A DNA stretch of 51,824 nt from JBMTVT01 sp049451635 (GCA_049451635.1 JBMTVT010000005.1:1-51824); one strand, 5' to 3'. Positions 1 through 9,158 are shown, counted from the stretch's first letter. Numbers and translations: made by a program. Notes: generated by a model not told the origin, from the letters alone.

Positions 1-202
1 TTGGTGACACAAAATATAAAACCAAGCCAATAAGTAACTGAATATGGGAAACTATTAATGTGAATAGAGAAATTCTAAAATCTCTTGCTTCATATTCTTT
101 TCCTGAAAGACTTTTTATAACAGCATTTACTGCTGCTATAATCAACATAATTAACACTAAATAAGCCCAATAAGAGTGTATTAATTTAACTGTATTATAC
201 AT
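1..202 (-). CDS. Small integral membrane protein, N-terminal part (partial at window edge)
   Basis: The frame starts at an ATG at 202 and stays open to the window edge, giving 67 codons. The visible protein begins MYNTVKLIHSYWAYLVLIML. It has a hydrophobic helix at about residues 13-29, a polar stretch with KSLSGKEYEARDF, and a second hydrophobic helix from about residue 45. The two histidines (residues 9 and 54) next to the helices resemble small cytochrome-b-like membrane proteins that Flavobacteriaceae genomes often carry, but I cannot confirm haem binding. It is read away from the TonB receptor at 338-2965 but on the same strand, with a terminator between them. The C-terminus is outside the window. 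Confidence 0.7.
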   Translation of the reverse strand, partial: MYNTVKLIHSYWAYLVLIMLIIAAVNAVIKSLSGKEYEARDFRISLFTLIVSHIQLLIGLVLYFVSP

Positions 203-287
203 AACGTAATATTTATTTTAAGATAAGTTACAAATGTAGTAATTAAATAAATATGCGTTCATTTAAATTGACATGTAACATCAATAC

Positions 288-322
288 AAAAAAAAACCGC
301 TTCCTAAGAAACGGTTTTTTTT
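288..322 (-). terminator. Rho-independent terminator downstream of the TonB receptor gene
   Basis: A-rich and T-rich arms flank a hairpin with arms ACCGCTTC and GAAACGGT (one mismatch) around a CTAA loop, followed on the minus strand by a T tract. It lies 16 bases past the receptor stop codon. The arms are nearly symmetric, so it could also work on the plus strand. Confidence 0.8.
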
Positions 323-337
323 ATAATACTCTATTGA

Positions 338-2965
338 TTAGAATTTTAATCTCATACTAAAGTTCCAAGTACGTCCATATCCAAAATATACTTGGTTATT
401 TACAGACACGCCTTTATAAGTAGCAACGCCAGATTCTACATGTTTGTTTGTTAAAGATTCAGAAATATATTCCTCATCTAAAACGTTATTAACGTTTAAT
501 CTCATCACTAAAGCATAATCATCATTAATTCTCCAATCGTAAGTTAAACCAGCATCTAATAAACTATATGATGGTAATTTAACAGAACCTCTGTTGTTTG
601 GAGTTGAGAATTCAGAATCAGTAGGAAGGAAAGAAGCATATAAATCATCATAACTATACCAATCTGCATCAATACTCAAACCTCTAACAAACTCATAACG
701 CCCTCCTAAACCATAAGTAGTTTGAGCAGCATCACCAACTTTTGTTCCATCCAAATATAATGGATCTCCTTCTGCAACAACATTTTGGTTGTCATCATAA
801 ACTGTTTGTGTTGCATTACCATCATATTTCCAATCACCAATTGAAGTAAATCCTTTAAACATCAATTCACTAGTAGGTTTCCAAGTAAAATCTACTTCAA
901 CTCCTTGGTGTACTTGTTTAACACCTTGAAATTGATAAAAACCATCACCAGTACTTAAACTTCCACTTACAACTCTGTCTGCCCATGTAGTATGGTATAC
1001 GTTAATATTTGCAGCAAAAGTATTTCCTCTAAATCCATAACCAGCTTCTAAACCAGTAATTTTTTCGTTAGTTAATAATGGATTTACATCATTTCTAAAA
1101 TTCAAGAACATATTATCCTGGTATGGTTGACGAGAATAATGTCCTGCATTTACAAAAATATTATTTTGGTCGTTTATGTTAAAATTAGCTCCTCCTTTTA
1201 CGTTATAACCATCATTAGTTACTTTTTCAGATTTTTCATTTCCTTTAGTATAGTTAAAGTAATCAAAACGTTGGTTAGACTGTGTTGAATAAGCAGCTTG
1301 AACAAACGCAGATAATTTATCTTTTGAATATTCTAATTGACCGAAACCACCTAAATAACGAATGTTTTCAGGATTATCATACCCTATTCTTTGATCTCTA
1401 GGTGTATTATGGAAAGTTGCAGCCCAAGCATTAGCACTGTATGCTTCAGTAACAACATAATCACTACCTAATTGTTGATTTGTAGTATCATCATCCCAAC
1501 CATGTAAACCTAAGAAATCAACTACACGTCTGTAGTGCTCACCGTGGTAAGATCTTCCATCAAAACCAATATTAAAACTCAATGTTTCGCTTAATTGATG
1601 ATTAAAGTTAGAAACGATTCCAAACCATTTATGCTCATTTACACTAGATCTGATAACATCTGCTTTACCAGCAGCGTAGTTGGTTCTTCTAGCTCCAATA
1701 ATAAGACCATTTGTTGGCGCAATTGATTGATTGATACTAGTTTGCATATCTAAATCAAAATAATCTCCAACATCAGAACTATAATTTCTTAAGCCTATAG
1801 AACCTCCTCTACCATAAGATGCGTAAAGAACTGTTGATAAATTTGATTTTTCATTCATTGTCCAGTCCCAACTTAAGTTAGCAATTGGTTTATGATAATA
1901 ATTACCAGCACCAGCAGCTATTTCTTCACCATTTAATTTACCCCATTGGTCATTGTATTTTAAACCTTTGTCAAGTAATTGAGAAATAGTATATCTATTT
2001 CTTTGGTTATGATTTTGAGGAGCTCCTGTAATTAAGAAATTGAATGTATGTTTTTCATTTGGCACATAACCTACAGAGAAAAAGTAAGTTTGCCCCATAC
2101 CATTCATACGGTTATTATAACCATCTCCTTGCCAGTGACCAAGTAAAGAAGAAAAAGACCATCCTTTTTCACTTAATCCTGTTGAATAATAAGCAGTAGT
2201 TTTTAAATAATTATTATTAGCTACCATAGTTTGGAAAAACCCACCTTCTTTTTTATCAACTGTTTTAGTTACAATATTAATTGTACCACCAACAGAAGAT
2301 ATTGCTAATTTAGAAGATCCTAAACCACGTTGTACTTGAATAGCATTTGCAACATCTGTTACACCTTGCCAGTTTGACCAGTACATTTTACCATCTTCCA
2401 TACCATTAATTGGTTGACCATTAATTAAGAATGCTGTGTTAGATTGATCAAATCCACGAGTATTGATTCTTGCATCACCAAAACCTCCACCACTTTTAGT
2501 AGCATAGATAGAAGGTGTTGATTTTAATAATTCAGGAAATTCTTGGTTACCTCCTTTAATTGCAATTTCAGCAGCTTTAACTGTTGAAACAGCAACTGGA
2601 GTTTGTCTATCCTTAGCTAAGTCAATAATTCCAGTTCCAATGATTACAATCTCATCTAATGAATTGTCTGTACTTAATTTTATTTTACCTAAATTAGCAT
2701 TTCCATTGAAAGATAAAGTTACCGTACGGTAACCAACGTAAGAAATTACTATCTGTCCAGAAGTTGCTTCTGTAGTTAAGGTAAAATTTCCATCAAAATC
2801 GGTTGAAACACCATTAGTTGTTCCTTTTTCTACAACATTCGCCCCCGGAAGTGGCGAATTAAGATTAGTATCAATTACAGTACCTGTAATTGTACTTTGA
2901 GCCATTAATGCTGTAGTAAATAACAATGCTACAACAGAAAATAAAACTTGAGTAATTTTTCTCAT
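338..2965 (-). CDS. TonB-dependent outer-membrane receptor with CarboxypepD_reg-like domain
   Basis: This 875-residue protein imports an unknown ligand across the outer membrane using TonB energy. Residues 1-22 are a signal peptide ending ALMAQ. Residues about 24-100 form a carboxypeptidase-regulatory-like beta sandwich (TITGTVIDTN, then STDFDGNFTL). A TonB-box-like segment, DEIVIIGTG, follows, then the plug (about 115-235, with INTRGFDQSNTAFLINGQPI). The rest is a 22-strand barrel ending in an aromatic C-terminus (WNFSMRLKF). No SusD-like partner lies beside it, so it is more likely a siderophore- or small-ligand-type receptor than a SusC polysaccharide porin. It is followed by its own terminator and preceded by a promoter region with a palindrome at 3053-3077. 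The ligand is not deducible from sequence alone. Confidence 0.93.
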   Translation of the reverse strand: MRKITQVLFSVVALLFTTALMAQSTITGTVIDTNLNSPLPGANVVEKGTTNGVSTDFDGNFTLTTEATSGQIVISYVGYRTVTLSFNGNANLGKIKLSTDNSLDEIVIIGTGIIDLAKDRQTPVAVSTVKAAEIAIKGGNQEFPELLKSTPSIYATKSGGGFGDARINTRGFDQSNTAFLINGQPINGMEDGKMYWSNWQGVTDVANAIQVQRGLGSSKLAISSVGGTINIVTKTVDKKEGGFFQTMVANNNYLKTTAYYSTGLSEKGWSFSSLLGHWQGDGYNNRMNGMGQTYFFSVGYVPNEKHTFNFLITGAPQNHNQRNRYTISQLLDKGLKYNDQWGKLNGEEIAAGAGNYYHKPIANLSWDWTMNEKSNLSTVLYASYGRGGSIGLRNYSSDVGDYFDLDMQTSINQSIAPTNGLIIGARRTNYAAGKADVIRSSVNEHKWFGIVSNFNHQLSETLSFNIGFDGRSYHGEHYRRVVDFLGLHGWDDDTTNQQLGSDYVVTEAYSANAWAATFHNTPRDQRIGYDNPENIRYLGGFGQLEYSKDKLSAFVQAAYSTQSNQRFDYFNYTKGNEKSEKVTNDGYNVKGGANFNINDQNNIFVNAGHYSRQPYQDNMFLNFRNDVNPLLTNEKITGLEAGYGFRGNTFAANINVYHTTWADRVVSGSLSTGDGFYQFQGVKQVHQGVEVDFTWKPTSELMFKGFTSIGDWKYDGNATQTVYDDNQNVVAEGDPLYLDGTKVGDAAQTTYGLGGRYEFVRGLSIDADWYSYDDLYASFLPTDSEFSTPNNRGSVKLPSYSLLDAGLTYDWRINDDYALVMRLNVNNVLDEEYISESLTNKHVESGVATYKGVSVNNQVYFGYGRTWNFSMRLKF

Positions 2966-3018
2966 AATTTTTAAAAAAGATTAAATTAATATTAAATTAA
3001 TTTTGAAATTAGTCTGGG

Positions 3019-3026
3019 CAAATTTA
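3019..3026 (-). promoter_or_regulatory. Bacteroidota-type -7 box for the TonB receptor gene
   Basis: On the minus strand the box reads TAAATTTG, an exact match to TAnnTTTG. It lies 53 bases upstream of the ATG at 2965. No clear -33 TTG sits at ideal spacing. The palindrome at 3053-3077 occupies the -33 region, which may mean that a regulator is needed. Confidence 0.5.
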
Positions 3027-3052
3027 ACGATAATTACCCATTAAACATTAAG

Positions 3053-3077
3053 CAAATGTTAATAAATTTAACATTTG
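3053..3077. promoter_or_regulatory. 10-bp perfect inverted repeat upstream of the TonB receptor
   Basis: The arms are CAAATGTTAA (3053-3062) and TTAACATTTG (3068-3077), separated by TAAAT. It lies between the pgi stop and the receptor start, just upstream of the candidate -7 box. It is not followed by a T tract on either strand, so an operator is more likely than a terminator. The regulator is unknown. Confidence 0.5.
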
Positions 3078-3150
3078 TTGATAAATTAAAAAATTAAACT
3101 TTTATATTATTACTATTTTTTACTGTTTTTATTATTAAAAAAGTAATTTT

Positions 3151-4770
3151 TTACAAAAAATTACTATAATAAATCAATAAATTCTCGGTTGAAGAATCAT
3201 GTCTGTTATTCGCAGTATTGTTAAATTCTTGTAAAATTTTACTAGCTAATTGTTTTCCTAGTTCTACCCCGAACTGGTCGTAACTAAAAATATTCCAAAT
3301 AATACCTTGCGCAAATATTTTATGTTCATACATAGCTATGAGTTTCCCTAAACTCTCTGGCGTTAATTTATTGATGAAAATGGTATTGGTAGGTTTATTA
3401 CCCTTAAATATTTTGAAGGGAATAATATTTTCTTGAGTGCCTTCAGCAACAACCTCTTCTTCCGTTTTACCATTTAACAAGGCTTCTGTTTGTGCTAAAA
3501 AATTCGATGTTAACTTATCTTGATGATCTTGATTACCATGCAATGATTTAGCAAAACCAATAAAATCTGCAGGAATTAGTTTTGTTCCTTGATGAATTAA
3601 TTGAAAAAAAGCATGTTGGGAATTGGTTCCAGGTTCGCCCCAAATAATGGTTCCTGTTTGATAGTCTATAGGATTTCCATTTCTATCAACGCTTTTGCCA
3701 TTGCTTTCCATAATACCTTGTTGTAAATACGTCGCAAATTGGTTTAAGTATTGTGAATATGGAATAATTGCTTCGCTTTCAGCTTTAAAAAAATTATTAT
3801 ACCATACACTGACAAGTGCTAAAACAACTGGAATATTTGATGAAAAATCTTCGTTTTTAAAATGTTCATCCATTTTATGGGCCCCTTGCAATAGGTTATT
3901 GAAATTATTGTATCCAACTGCTAAACTAATAGTTAAACCTACAGCACTCCAAAGAGAAAAACGTCCTCCTACCCAATCCCACATTGGAAAAATATTGTTT
4001 TCATCAATACCAAAAGCTTTTACTTTTTCAATATTTGTAGATACCGCCACAAAATGTTTTGCAATTGCGTTTTCTGGGGCCGATTTTAAAAACCAAGATT
4101 TAATGGTATTGGCATTTGAAAGGGTTTCTTGTGTTGTAAATGTTTTAGAAACTATAACAAAAAGAGTAGTTTCGGGGTTTAATTTTTTAATAACTTCATT
4201 TACATGATCGCCATCTACATTACTTACAAAATGGGTTGTTAAGTGGTTTTTATAGTATTGTAAAGCATCTACAACCATGGCTGGTCCAAGATCAGAACCT
4301 CCAATTCCAATATTCACAATATCAGTAAATGTTTTTCCTGTATATCCTTTTAAATGTCCATTTACTACATTATTAGTAAATGAATTGATTTTTTCTTTTA
4401 CTTTATAAATCTCAGGCATTACATTAACGCCTTCAACTTTAAATTCTGCATCTTCTGGAGCTCGTAATGCTGGATGTAAAACAGCCCTTCCTTCTGTTTC
4501 ATTGATAATATCTCCTGAGAATTGGCTTCTAATAGCGTCTTTCAACTTAACCTCATCAGCTAATTCTAATAGATATTTAAAGGTTTCTTCGGTGATTCTA
4601 TTTTTTGAAAAATCTACATAAAAATCATCCCATTTGATGGTGAATTTATTTGCTCTTTCTAAATCTTTTGCAAATAAATCTTTCATATGAACATTTTTCA
4701 ACTCTTCAAAATGTTCTTGTAGTTTTTTCCAGGATATGGTTGTTGTTGGGTTTATTTTTGGTAATGACAT
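3151..4770 (-). CDS. pgi: Glucose-6-phosphate isomerase
   Basis: It interconverts glucose 6-phosphate and fructose 6-phosphate in the cytoplasm, linking glycolysis with glucosamine synthesis (glmS lies at 31094). The protein is 539 residues, close to the usual 540-550. It shows IGIGGSDLGPAMV (about 154-166), the family signature VGGRFSLWSAVGL (about 267-279), the catalytic Glu in GIMESNGKSVDRNG, the catalytic His in NSQHAFFQLIHQG, and the second signature FGVELGKQLASKIL near the C-terminus. It is the last gene of a four-gene operon and begins one base after the M23 lipoprotein stop, so translation is probably coupled. Function is secure. Confidence 0.97.
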   Translation of the reverse strand: MSLPKINPTTTISWKKLQEHFEELKNVHMKDLFAKDLERANKFTIKWDDFYVDFSKNRITEETFKYLLELADEVKLKDAIRSQFSGDIINETEGRAVLHPALRAPEDAEFKVEGVNVMPEIYKVKEKINSFTNNVVNGHLKGYTGKTFTDIVNIGIGGSDLGPAMVVDALQYYKNHLTTHFVSNVDGDHVNEVIKKLNPETTLFVIVSKTFTTQETLSNANTIKSWFLKSAPENAIAKHFVAVSTNIEKVKAFGIDENNIFPMWDWVGGRFSLWSAVGLTISLAVGYNNFNNLLQGAHKMDEHFKNEDFSSNIPVVLALVSVWYNNFFKAESEAIIPYSQYLNQFATYLQQGIMESNGKSVDRNGNPIDYQTGTIIWGEPGTNSQHAFFQLIHQGTKLIPADFIGFAKSLHGNQDHQDKLTSNFLAQTEALLNGKTEEEVVAEGTQENIIPFKIFKGNKPTNTIFINKLTPESLGKLIAMYEHKIFAQGIIWNIFSYDQFGVELGKQLASKILQEFNNTANNRHDSSTENLLIYYSNFL

Positions 4771-4771
4771 A

Positions 4772-6064
4772 CTATGAATTTGATGGTGTAATAATGGTTT
4801 GTTCTGGCTGGTCTTCTTCGATTTCCGGTTTGAAGAAAATGTTATCTAATTGATACTTTACGGGTTTTATGTACTCTAAATATTCGGTTTTCAATAAATC
4901 GGATATAGGTTTAGCTTCAGGTAATTTTTGTTTAAAAGGATCTACTTGTTTCCCATTTACCCAAAAGCGATAACATACGTGTGGCCCTCCGGTATTGCCT
5001 GTCATACCAACCCAACCAATAACATCGCCTTGTTTCACGAATTGCCCCTTCTTAACATTTTGTCTTGACATATGAAGATACTGGGTTTCATAAGTGGCGT
5101 TATGACGAATTTTTACATATTTCCCATTTCCACCTTTACGAGTGGATTCAGTAACCGTTCCATTCGCAGTGGCACGAATAGGGGTTCCTACAGGTGCTGC
5201 AAAATCGGTACCCTTATGAGGGCGTAAAGCATAACCATAATAGGCAATTCTACGTTTTAAATTGTACCTAGAGGAAATTCTACCAAATTGAATAGGTGAT
5301 TTTAAAAAAGCTCGTCGTAAATTTTTTGCTTCTTCATTAAAATAATCTACAATACCCTTTATGGAATCAGTCTCAAAACGGAAGGCATAAAAAGGTTCGT
5401 TTTTATGTTCAAAATAAGCTGCTTTCACATTATGAACACCAGCATAAATAGTATCGTCTATATACTTATCAGAGTAAATTACCTTGAAACGATCCCCCTT
5501 TTGTAAGCGTCTAAAATCGATAGTCCATGCATAAATTTCGTCGGCTAATTTATTTGTTAGAACTGCACTTACACCTTGTTCATCTAAAGTTTCAGAAATA
5601 CTGCTTGTTATAACCCCTGTTACTGTTTTTTCAACATACTTGATTGGCTTTCTGCTAGTATAGGCATGAATGGAATCGTGAAAACTTATTACCACATACT
5701 CTTCCAAATTAGGCTGATAGATAAAGCATTTTGGGGTTTCTAAAGAATCTTTTGAACAAAGTAATGTGTAGGGCTTACCAAGTTGAAGTTTTCTAATATC
5801 AAAAGTGTCTTTGGCTTTTTCAGCAATGTGGAATATTTTAGGGTAGCCCAACTTATTTCGCTCCAATATTTCACCAAAACTATCGCCCTTTTTAATAGTA
5901 TCTCTTTTAACTACATAGTCGTTTAAATTGAACCCGAATTCCAACACTTCTTTGGGTTGTTCAACTATTGCTAATGTTTCTTCTATTACAGGTTTTTCTT
6001 GTTCTTTTTTACAACCTATTATTCCTAATATTATTAATAGCAGTATTATATATTTGTTCCCCAC
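4772..6064 (-). CDS. M23-family peptidase lipoprotein with variant zinc site
   Basis: This predicted lipoprotein has a LytM/M23 domain, the fold of peptidoglycan endopeptidases. I place the start at GTG 6064, giving about 430 residues: it follows a purine-rich AGAGAAAG and gives a compact lipoprotein signal with lipobox LGIIGC. ATG 6088 is an alternative. A LysM/OapA-like region precedes the peptidase domain. The first zinc motif is intact (HKGTDFAAPVG), as is the central histidine (TQYLHMSRQ). The usual H-x-H near the end reads GGPHVCYRFW, so the second histidine is cysteine. The 5' end overlaps kynA by 19 bases. The domain may still bind zinc through Cys, or it may be a non-catalytic activator. 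Confidence 0.88.
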   Translation of the reverse strand: MGNKYIILLLIILGIIGCKKEQEKPVIEETLAIVEQPKEVLEFGFNLNDYVVKRDTIKKGDSFGEILERNKLGYPKIFHIAEKAKDTFDIRKLQLGKPYTLLCSKDSLETPKCFIYQPNLEEYVVISFHDSIHAYTSRKPIKYVEKTVTGVITSSISETLDEQGVSAVLTNKLADEIYAWTIDFRRLQKGDRFKVIYSDKYIDDTIYAGVHNVKAAYFEHKNEPFYAFRFETDSIKGIVDYFNEEAKNLRRAFLKSPIQFGRISSRYNLKRRIAYYGYALRPHKGTDFAAPVGTPIRATANGTVTESTRKGGNGKYVKIRHNATYETQYLHMSRQNVKKGQFVKQGDVIGWVGMTGNTGGPHVCYRFWVNGKQVDPFKQKLPEAKPISDLLKTEYLEYIKPVKYQLDNIFFKPEIEEDQPEQTIITPSNS

Positions 6065-6963
6065 GTTTCTTTCTCTGTTTCTGTCCATAAATCTGGAAAA
6101 AATATTCGTTTTTGATATTTTGGATGCATATATTTTACCCATTCACTACCTCCTGTTGCTTCTGCAGTTTTACCATTTATGTTTAAATAATGGTTTGCCG
6201 TGTTGTAATGCGCCATAACCCATTTTATATTCACTGTATAATCATAATGTCGCATGGCTTCAATTAACTTTTTATCACCTCTAGCTGCTTTTGGAAGCGC
6301 CTTAAACTTGGAGTATAAATTTTTAAATTGATAAAACTTTGTAAATCTAATAAATTCCTCTTTATACCGTTCTTCAAAAGCTGTTAATGTATAGGTTTTT
6401 TTTCCAGTTTTGAAATCTTTTCCAGCAGCTTGCCAATACAAATGTTCAAAAGCGTGTTCATAGGACGAGTTTCTGTCAATAGTGTCCCTAAATCTTTTAT
6501 CAATCAAATTAATAAGTTCGGTTGATGCAAACTCCACTTTTCGGTACTGTGCACTCTGGAAACCACTTGCAGGCGTTAAGGTGGTTCTGAATTTATTGTA
6601 TTGATCGATATCCATGCCGTCTTTCATAATACTGAAAGACGATGTTAGCACATCAAAATACCTACTTACCCGCATGATTTTATCTGTAAACACTTCTGTG
6701 GTTATGTTATCATTTTTTGCTACTTGCTCAATTTCACTAAGAATCATTTTGAACAATAATTCGGAAATTTGATGATACATGATAAAAACCTTCTCATCTG
6801 GAAAAACCGTACGTTGTACTTGTAAGTTTAAAAGTGCATCGGTTTGTATATAATCCCAATAGTTTATGGGTTTACTGTGTAAAAGTCCTTCCAAATGGAC
6901 CTCAACATCTTGGTCTATGGAATCGTATTTATCCTTAAGTTGTTTAGTTATTTTGGAGTTCAA
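6046..6963 (-). CDS. kynA: Tryptophan 2,3-dioxygenase
   Basis: This haem enzyme opens the indole ring of tryptophan to N-formylkynurenine, the first step of the kynurenine route. At 305 residues it is slightly longer than the usual 280. Family features are INYWDYIQTDALLNLQ near residue 33, the helix FIMYHQISELLFKMILSEI with the distal-side histidine, and the substrate-binding segment FRTTLTPASGFQSAQYRKVE near residue 125. The only fitting start is TTG at 6963, six bases after the DUF3108 stop; upstream in frame there is only ATT and then a stop. Other kynurenine-pathway genes are not nearby. The neighbours (M23 lipoprotein, pgi) are unrelated in function. Confidence 0.95.
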   Translation of the reverse strand: MNSKITKQLKDKYDSIDQDVEVHLEGLLHSKPINYWDYIQTDALLNLQVQRTVFPDEKVFIMYHQISELLFKMILSEIEQVAKNDNITTEVFTDKIMRVSRYFDVLTSSFSIMKDGMDIDQYNKFRTTLTPASGFQSAQYRKVEFASTELINLIDKRFRDTIDRNSSYEHAFEHLYWQAAGKDFKTGKKTYTLTAFEERYKEEFIRFTKFYQFKNLYSKFKALPKAARGDKKLIEAMRHYDYTVNIKWVMAHYNTANHYLNINGKTAEATGGSEWVKYMHPKYQKRIFFPDLWTETEKETWGTNI

Positions 6964-6969
6964 AATGTA

Positions 6970-7752
6970 TTAATTATTTACAACTATTTTAAAAGGGTGT
7001 TTTAATCCTTTAAAAGCTCCCAAATCGGCTCTTAACGACCCAACTCTTAAATCTGCTTTGATGCGTAAAGGTACTTTATTTTTGTCTTTTGAAACCCAAA
7101 GCGTTAAACTTTCTTCTTCTTTAAATACCCTGCCTGCCATAACATAAGGTCTGAATTTTAATGCTTGGATATCTCCAAAATCAGTATTTATAATTTCTTC
7201 TCCTAGATATTTTAATTTAAAACCATAATTCTCGCCATCAAAAAACATATCGGTTCTTATCTCATCACCTATTTTAAGCTTACTTATGTCGATACTGTTG
7301 CGCAGATAATAATAGGTTGACACCATATCTTGAACATTAGGTTTAATATCTATAACCGTTTGCGTATTATGCTTTTTGTCGTTTACTGTAGCTTTGTTGT
7401 TAATATGGTCAAAATCAATTTCTAGATCTTTGGTATGACCTCCCTCATCAATATTTCTAATAAATTTATAGGGCTTTAGTGTGTTTTTATCAAAATAGCT
7501 CTCATATCTATCCTTTACCTTAAAAAACCATTTTATCATACCTGTTGTCCAGCCTTTGCCAACTACATGGTAAACATCTATGTTATTTAATTTTGATTCT
7601 TTTACAGTAAGTGTTGCATTTCCCGCTTTTAAAAAGCCACTGTAACTCATTTTAAATTTAAACCACTCTCCGTTTCCAAATGCTGATTCTTGCTGTGCAT
7701 TTGCAATGGGCATGATTGCGATTATGAATATTATAAGTAGTGTTTTCTTCAT
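6970..7752 (-). CDS. DUF3108 domain-containing periplasmic or envelope protein
   Basis: This 260-residue protein begins with a signal peptide (MKKTLLIIFIIAIMPIANAQ). It continues as a beta-rich domain with GEWFKFKMSYSGFLKAGNATL, typical of DUF3108 proteins. No catalytic motif is visible. The family is an envelope-located beta fold whose role is not established. It is the first gene of the operon DUF3108-kynA-M23-pgi, and kynA starts seven bases after its stop. A TATTTTTG box lies 77 bases upstream of the start. Confidence 0.85.
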   Translation of the reverse strand: MKKTLLIIFIIAIMPIANAQQESAFGNGEWFKFKMSYSGFLKAGNATLTVKESKLNNIDVYHVVGKGWTTGMIKWFFKVKDRYESYFDKNTLKPYKFIRNIDEGGHTKDLEIDFDHINNKATVNDKKHNTQTVIDIKPNVQDMVSTYYYLRNSIDISKLKIGDEIRTDMFFDGENYGFKLKYLGEEIINTDFGDIQALKFRPYVMAGRVFKEEESLTLWVSKDKNKVPLRIKADLRVGSLRADLGAFKGLKHPFKIVVNN

Positions 7753-7829
7753 TTTATTTGGGTTGTTGTGAATGTAACTTCTATTACATGATATTATTGC
7801 TTTCAGCTAAGAAATTACAATTACTATTT

Positions 7830-7837
7830 CAAAAATA
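7830..7837 (-). promoter_or_regulatory. -7 promoter box for the DUF3108-kynA-M23-pgi operon
   Basis: On the minus strand it reads TATTTTTG, an exact TAnnTTTG match, about 77 bases upstream of the DUF3108 ATG. It lies downstream of the hppD terminator, so it could drive the operon independently. A -33 TTG is not obvious. Confidence 0.45.
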
Positions 7838-7900
7838 TAAAAAATCTTCTGACAGCCTCTAACTATTAGAAGTTCTTAACAATAATTTGTTACATAAAAC

Positions 7901-7935
7901 AAAAAAAGCTCCATCGATGATTGATGGAGCTTTTG
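7901..7935 (-). terminator. Rho-independent terminator of hppD
   Basis: Twelve-base arms AAAAGCTCCATC and GATGGAGCTTTT surround a seven-base loop. On the minus strand the hairpin is followed by seven T residues. It lies 12 bases past the hppD stop and separates the tyrosine genes from the kynA operon. Confidence 0.92.
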
Positions 7936-7946
7936 AATTTAAAACA

Positions 7947-9107
7947 CTATAGTGTCCCTCTGCTGACCTGTTCACGTTCAATAGATTCGAAAAGGGCTTT
8001 AAAGTTGCCTGCCCCAAAACCACGTGCCCCCATGCGCTGAATGATTTCAAAGAACAATGTTGGTCTATCCTCCACTGGTTTTGTGAAAATTTGCAATAAA
8101 TAGCCTTCTTCATCGGCATCAATCATAATACCCAAACTTTTAAGGGTTTCAATGTTTTCTTGAAGCTGATGACTGTATTCTTCCAATCGCCCAGGAACAG
8201 CTTGGTAATAGGCTTCTGGTGGTTTTGACAAAAACTCTACGCCTCTTGCCCTTAATTGTGATACTGTACTAATGATATCATCTGTAGCAACTGCTATGTG
8301 CTGTACGCCAGCACCTTCATAAAAATCGAGATATTCTTCAATTTGAGACTTTTTCTTTCCTTTTGCTGGTTCGTTTATTGGGAATTTTATACGTCCGTTT
8401 CCATTGCTCATCACTTTACTCATCAGTGCAGAATATTCTGTATGGATTTGTTTATCATCAAACGATAAAAAGTTTTCAAAACCCATAACGTCTTCGTACC
8501 ATTTTACCCACGTGTTCATTTGGTTCCAGCCTACATTACCGACCATGTGATCGATGTATTTTAAACCAACTGGCGCTGGGTTGTAATCGCTTTTCCATTC
8601 ACGAAACCCTGGTAAAAATGAACCATTATAGTTCTTACGCTCAACAAACATGTGTACTGTTTCGCCGTATGTGTAAATCCCGGCTCTAACTACTTCACCT
8701 TGGTCATCTTTTTCTACAATAGGCTCCATATAAGATTTAGCGCCACGACTTGTGGTTTCTTGGTAAGCTTTTTTGGCATCTTCTACCCATAAAGCAATCA
8801 CTTTTACACCGTCTCCATGCTTAACAATATGTTCATTGATTGGTGATTTACTTGTTAAAGGTGTCGTTAAAACCAATTTAATTTTATCCTGTTTAAGCAC
8901 ATAACTCACCTCGTCTTTTGAGCCTGTTTCTAAACCTTTGTATGCGTATGATTGAAACCCAAAAGCTGTTTTATAAAAGTGGGCTGCTTGTTTTGCATTG
9001 CCTACATAGAATTCTACATAGTCTGTTCCTAGAAGGGGCAAGAAATCTTGTGCACCTTCAAATATTTTTTCTAAACCGTAGTTTACTGATTTTATGTCTT
9101 TACTCAT
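7947..9107 (-). CDS. hppD: 4-hydroxyphenylpyruvate dioxygenase
   Basis: It converts 4-hydroxyphenylpyruvate to homogentisate in tyrosine breakdown; its product is the substrate of HmgA, encoded upstream. The protein is 386 residues with two vicinal-oxygen-chelate domains. The iron ligands are visible as His in KYIDHMVGNV (about 187), His in GVQHIAVATDD (about 270) and Glu in LFFEIIQRMG (about 350). The C-terminal helix GFGAGNFKALFESIEREQ, which gates the active site, is present. It has its own terminator. The 174-base gap upstream carries a 16-bp palindrome and a structured RNA-like element, so it may be controlled separately from hmgA. Confidence 0.97.
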   Translation of the reverse strand: MSKDIKSVNYGLEKIFEGAQDFLPLLGTDYVEFYVGNAKQAAHFYKTAFGFQSYAYKGLETGSKDEVSYVLKQDKIKLVLTTPLTSKSPINEHIVKHGDGVKVIALWVEDAKKAYQETTSRGAKSYMEPIVEKDDQGEVVRAGIYTYGETVHMFVERKNYNGSFLPGFREWKSDYNPAPVGLKYIDHMVGNVGWNQMNTWVKWYEDVMGFENFLSFDDKQIHTEYSALMSKVMSNGNGRIKFPINEPAKGKKKSQIEEYLDFYEGAGVQHIAVATDDIISTVSQLRARGVEFLSKPPEAYYQAVPGRLEEYSHQLQENIETLKSLGIMIDADEEGYLLQIFTKPVEDRPTLFFEIIQRMGARGFGAGNFKALFESIEREQVSRGTL

Positions 9108-9142
9108 GATTAATTGTTGATTTGTCTATTCGTTAAGTCGTT

Positions 9143-9158
9143 TAGTTGATACCAACTA
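9143..9158. promoter_or_regulatory. Palindrome TAGTTG-4-CAACTA upstream of hppD
   Basis: TAGTTG (9143-9148) and CAACTA (9153-9158) are perfect inverted arms around ATAC, 36 bases upstream of the hppD ATG. There is no T tract. The position fits an operator over or near the hppD promoter. The regulator is unknown. Confidence 0.4.

Noticed and set aside
3695..4207. Open frame of 170 codons on the plus strand
   Set aside because: It lies wholly inside pgi on the opposite strand and has no recognisable domain or start signal; it is a by-product of pgi codon use.
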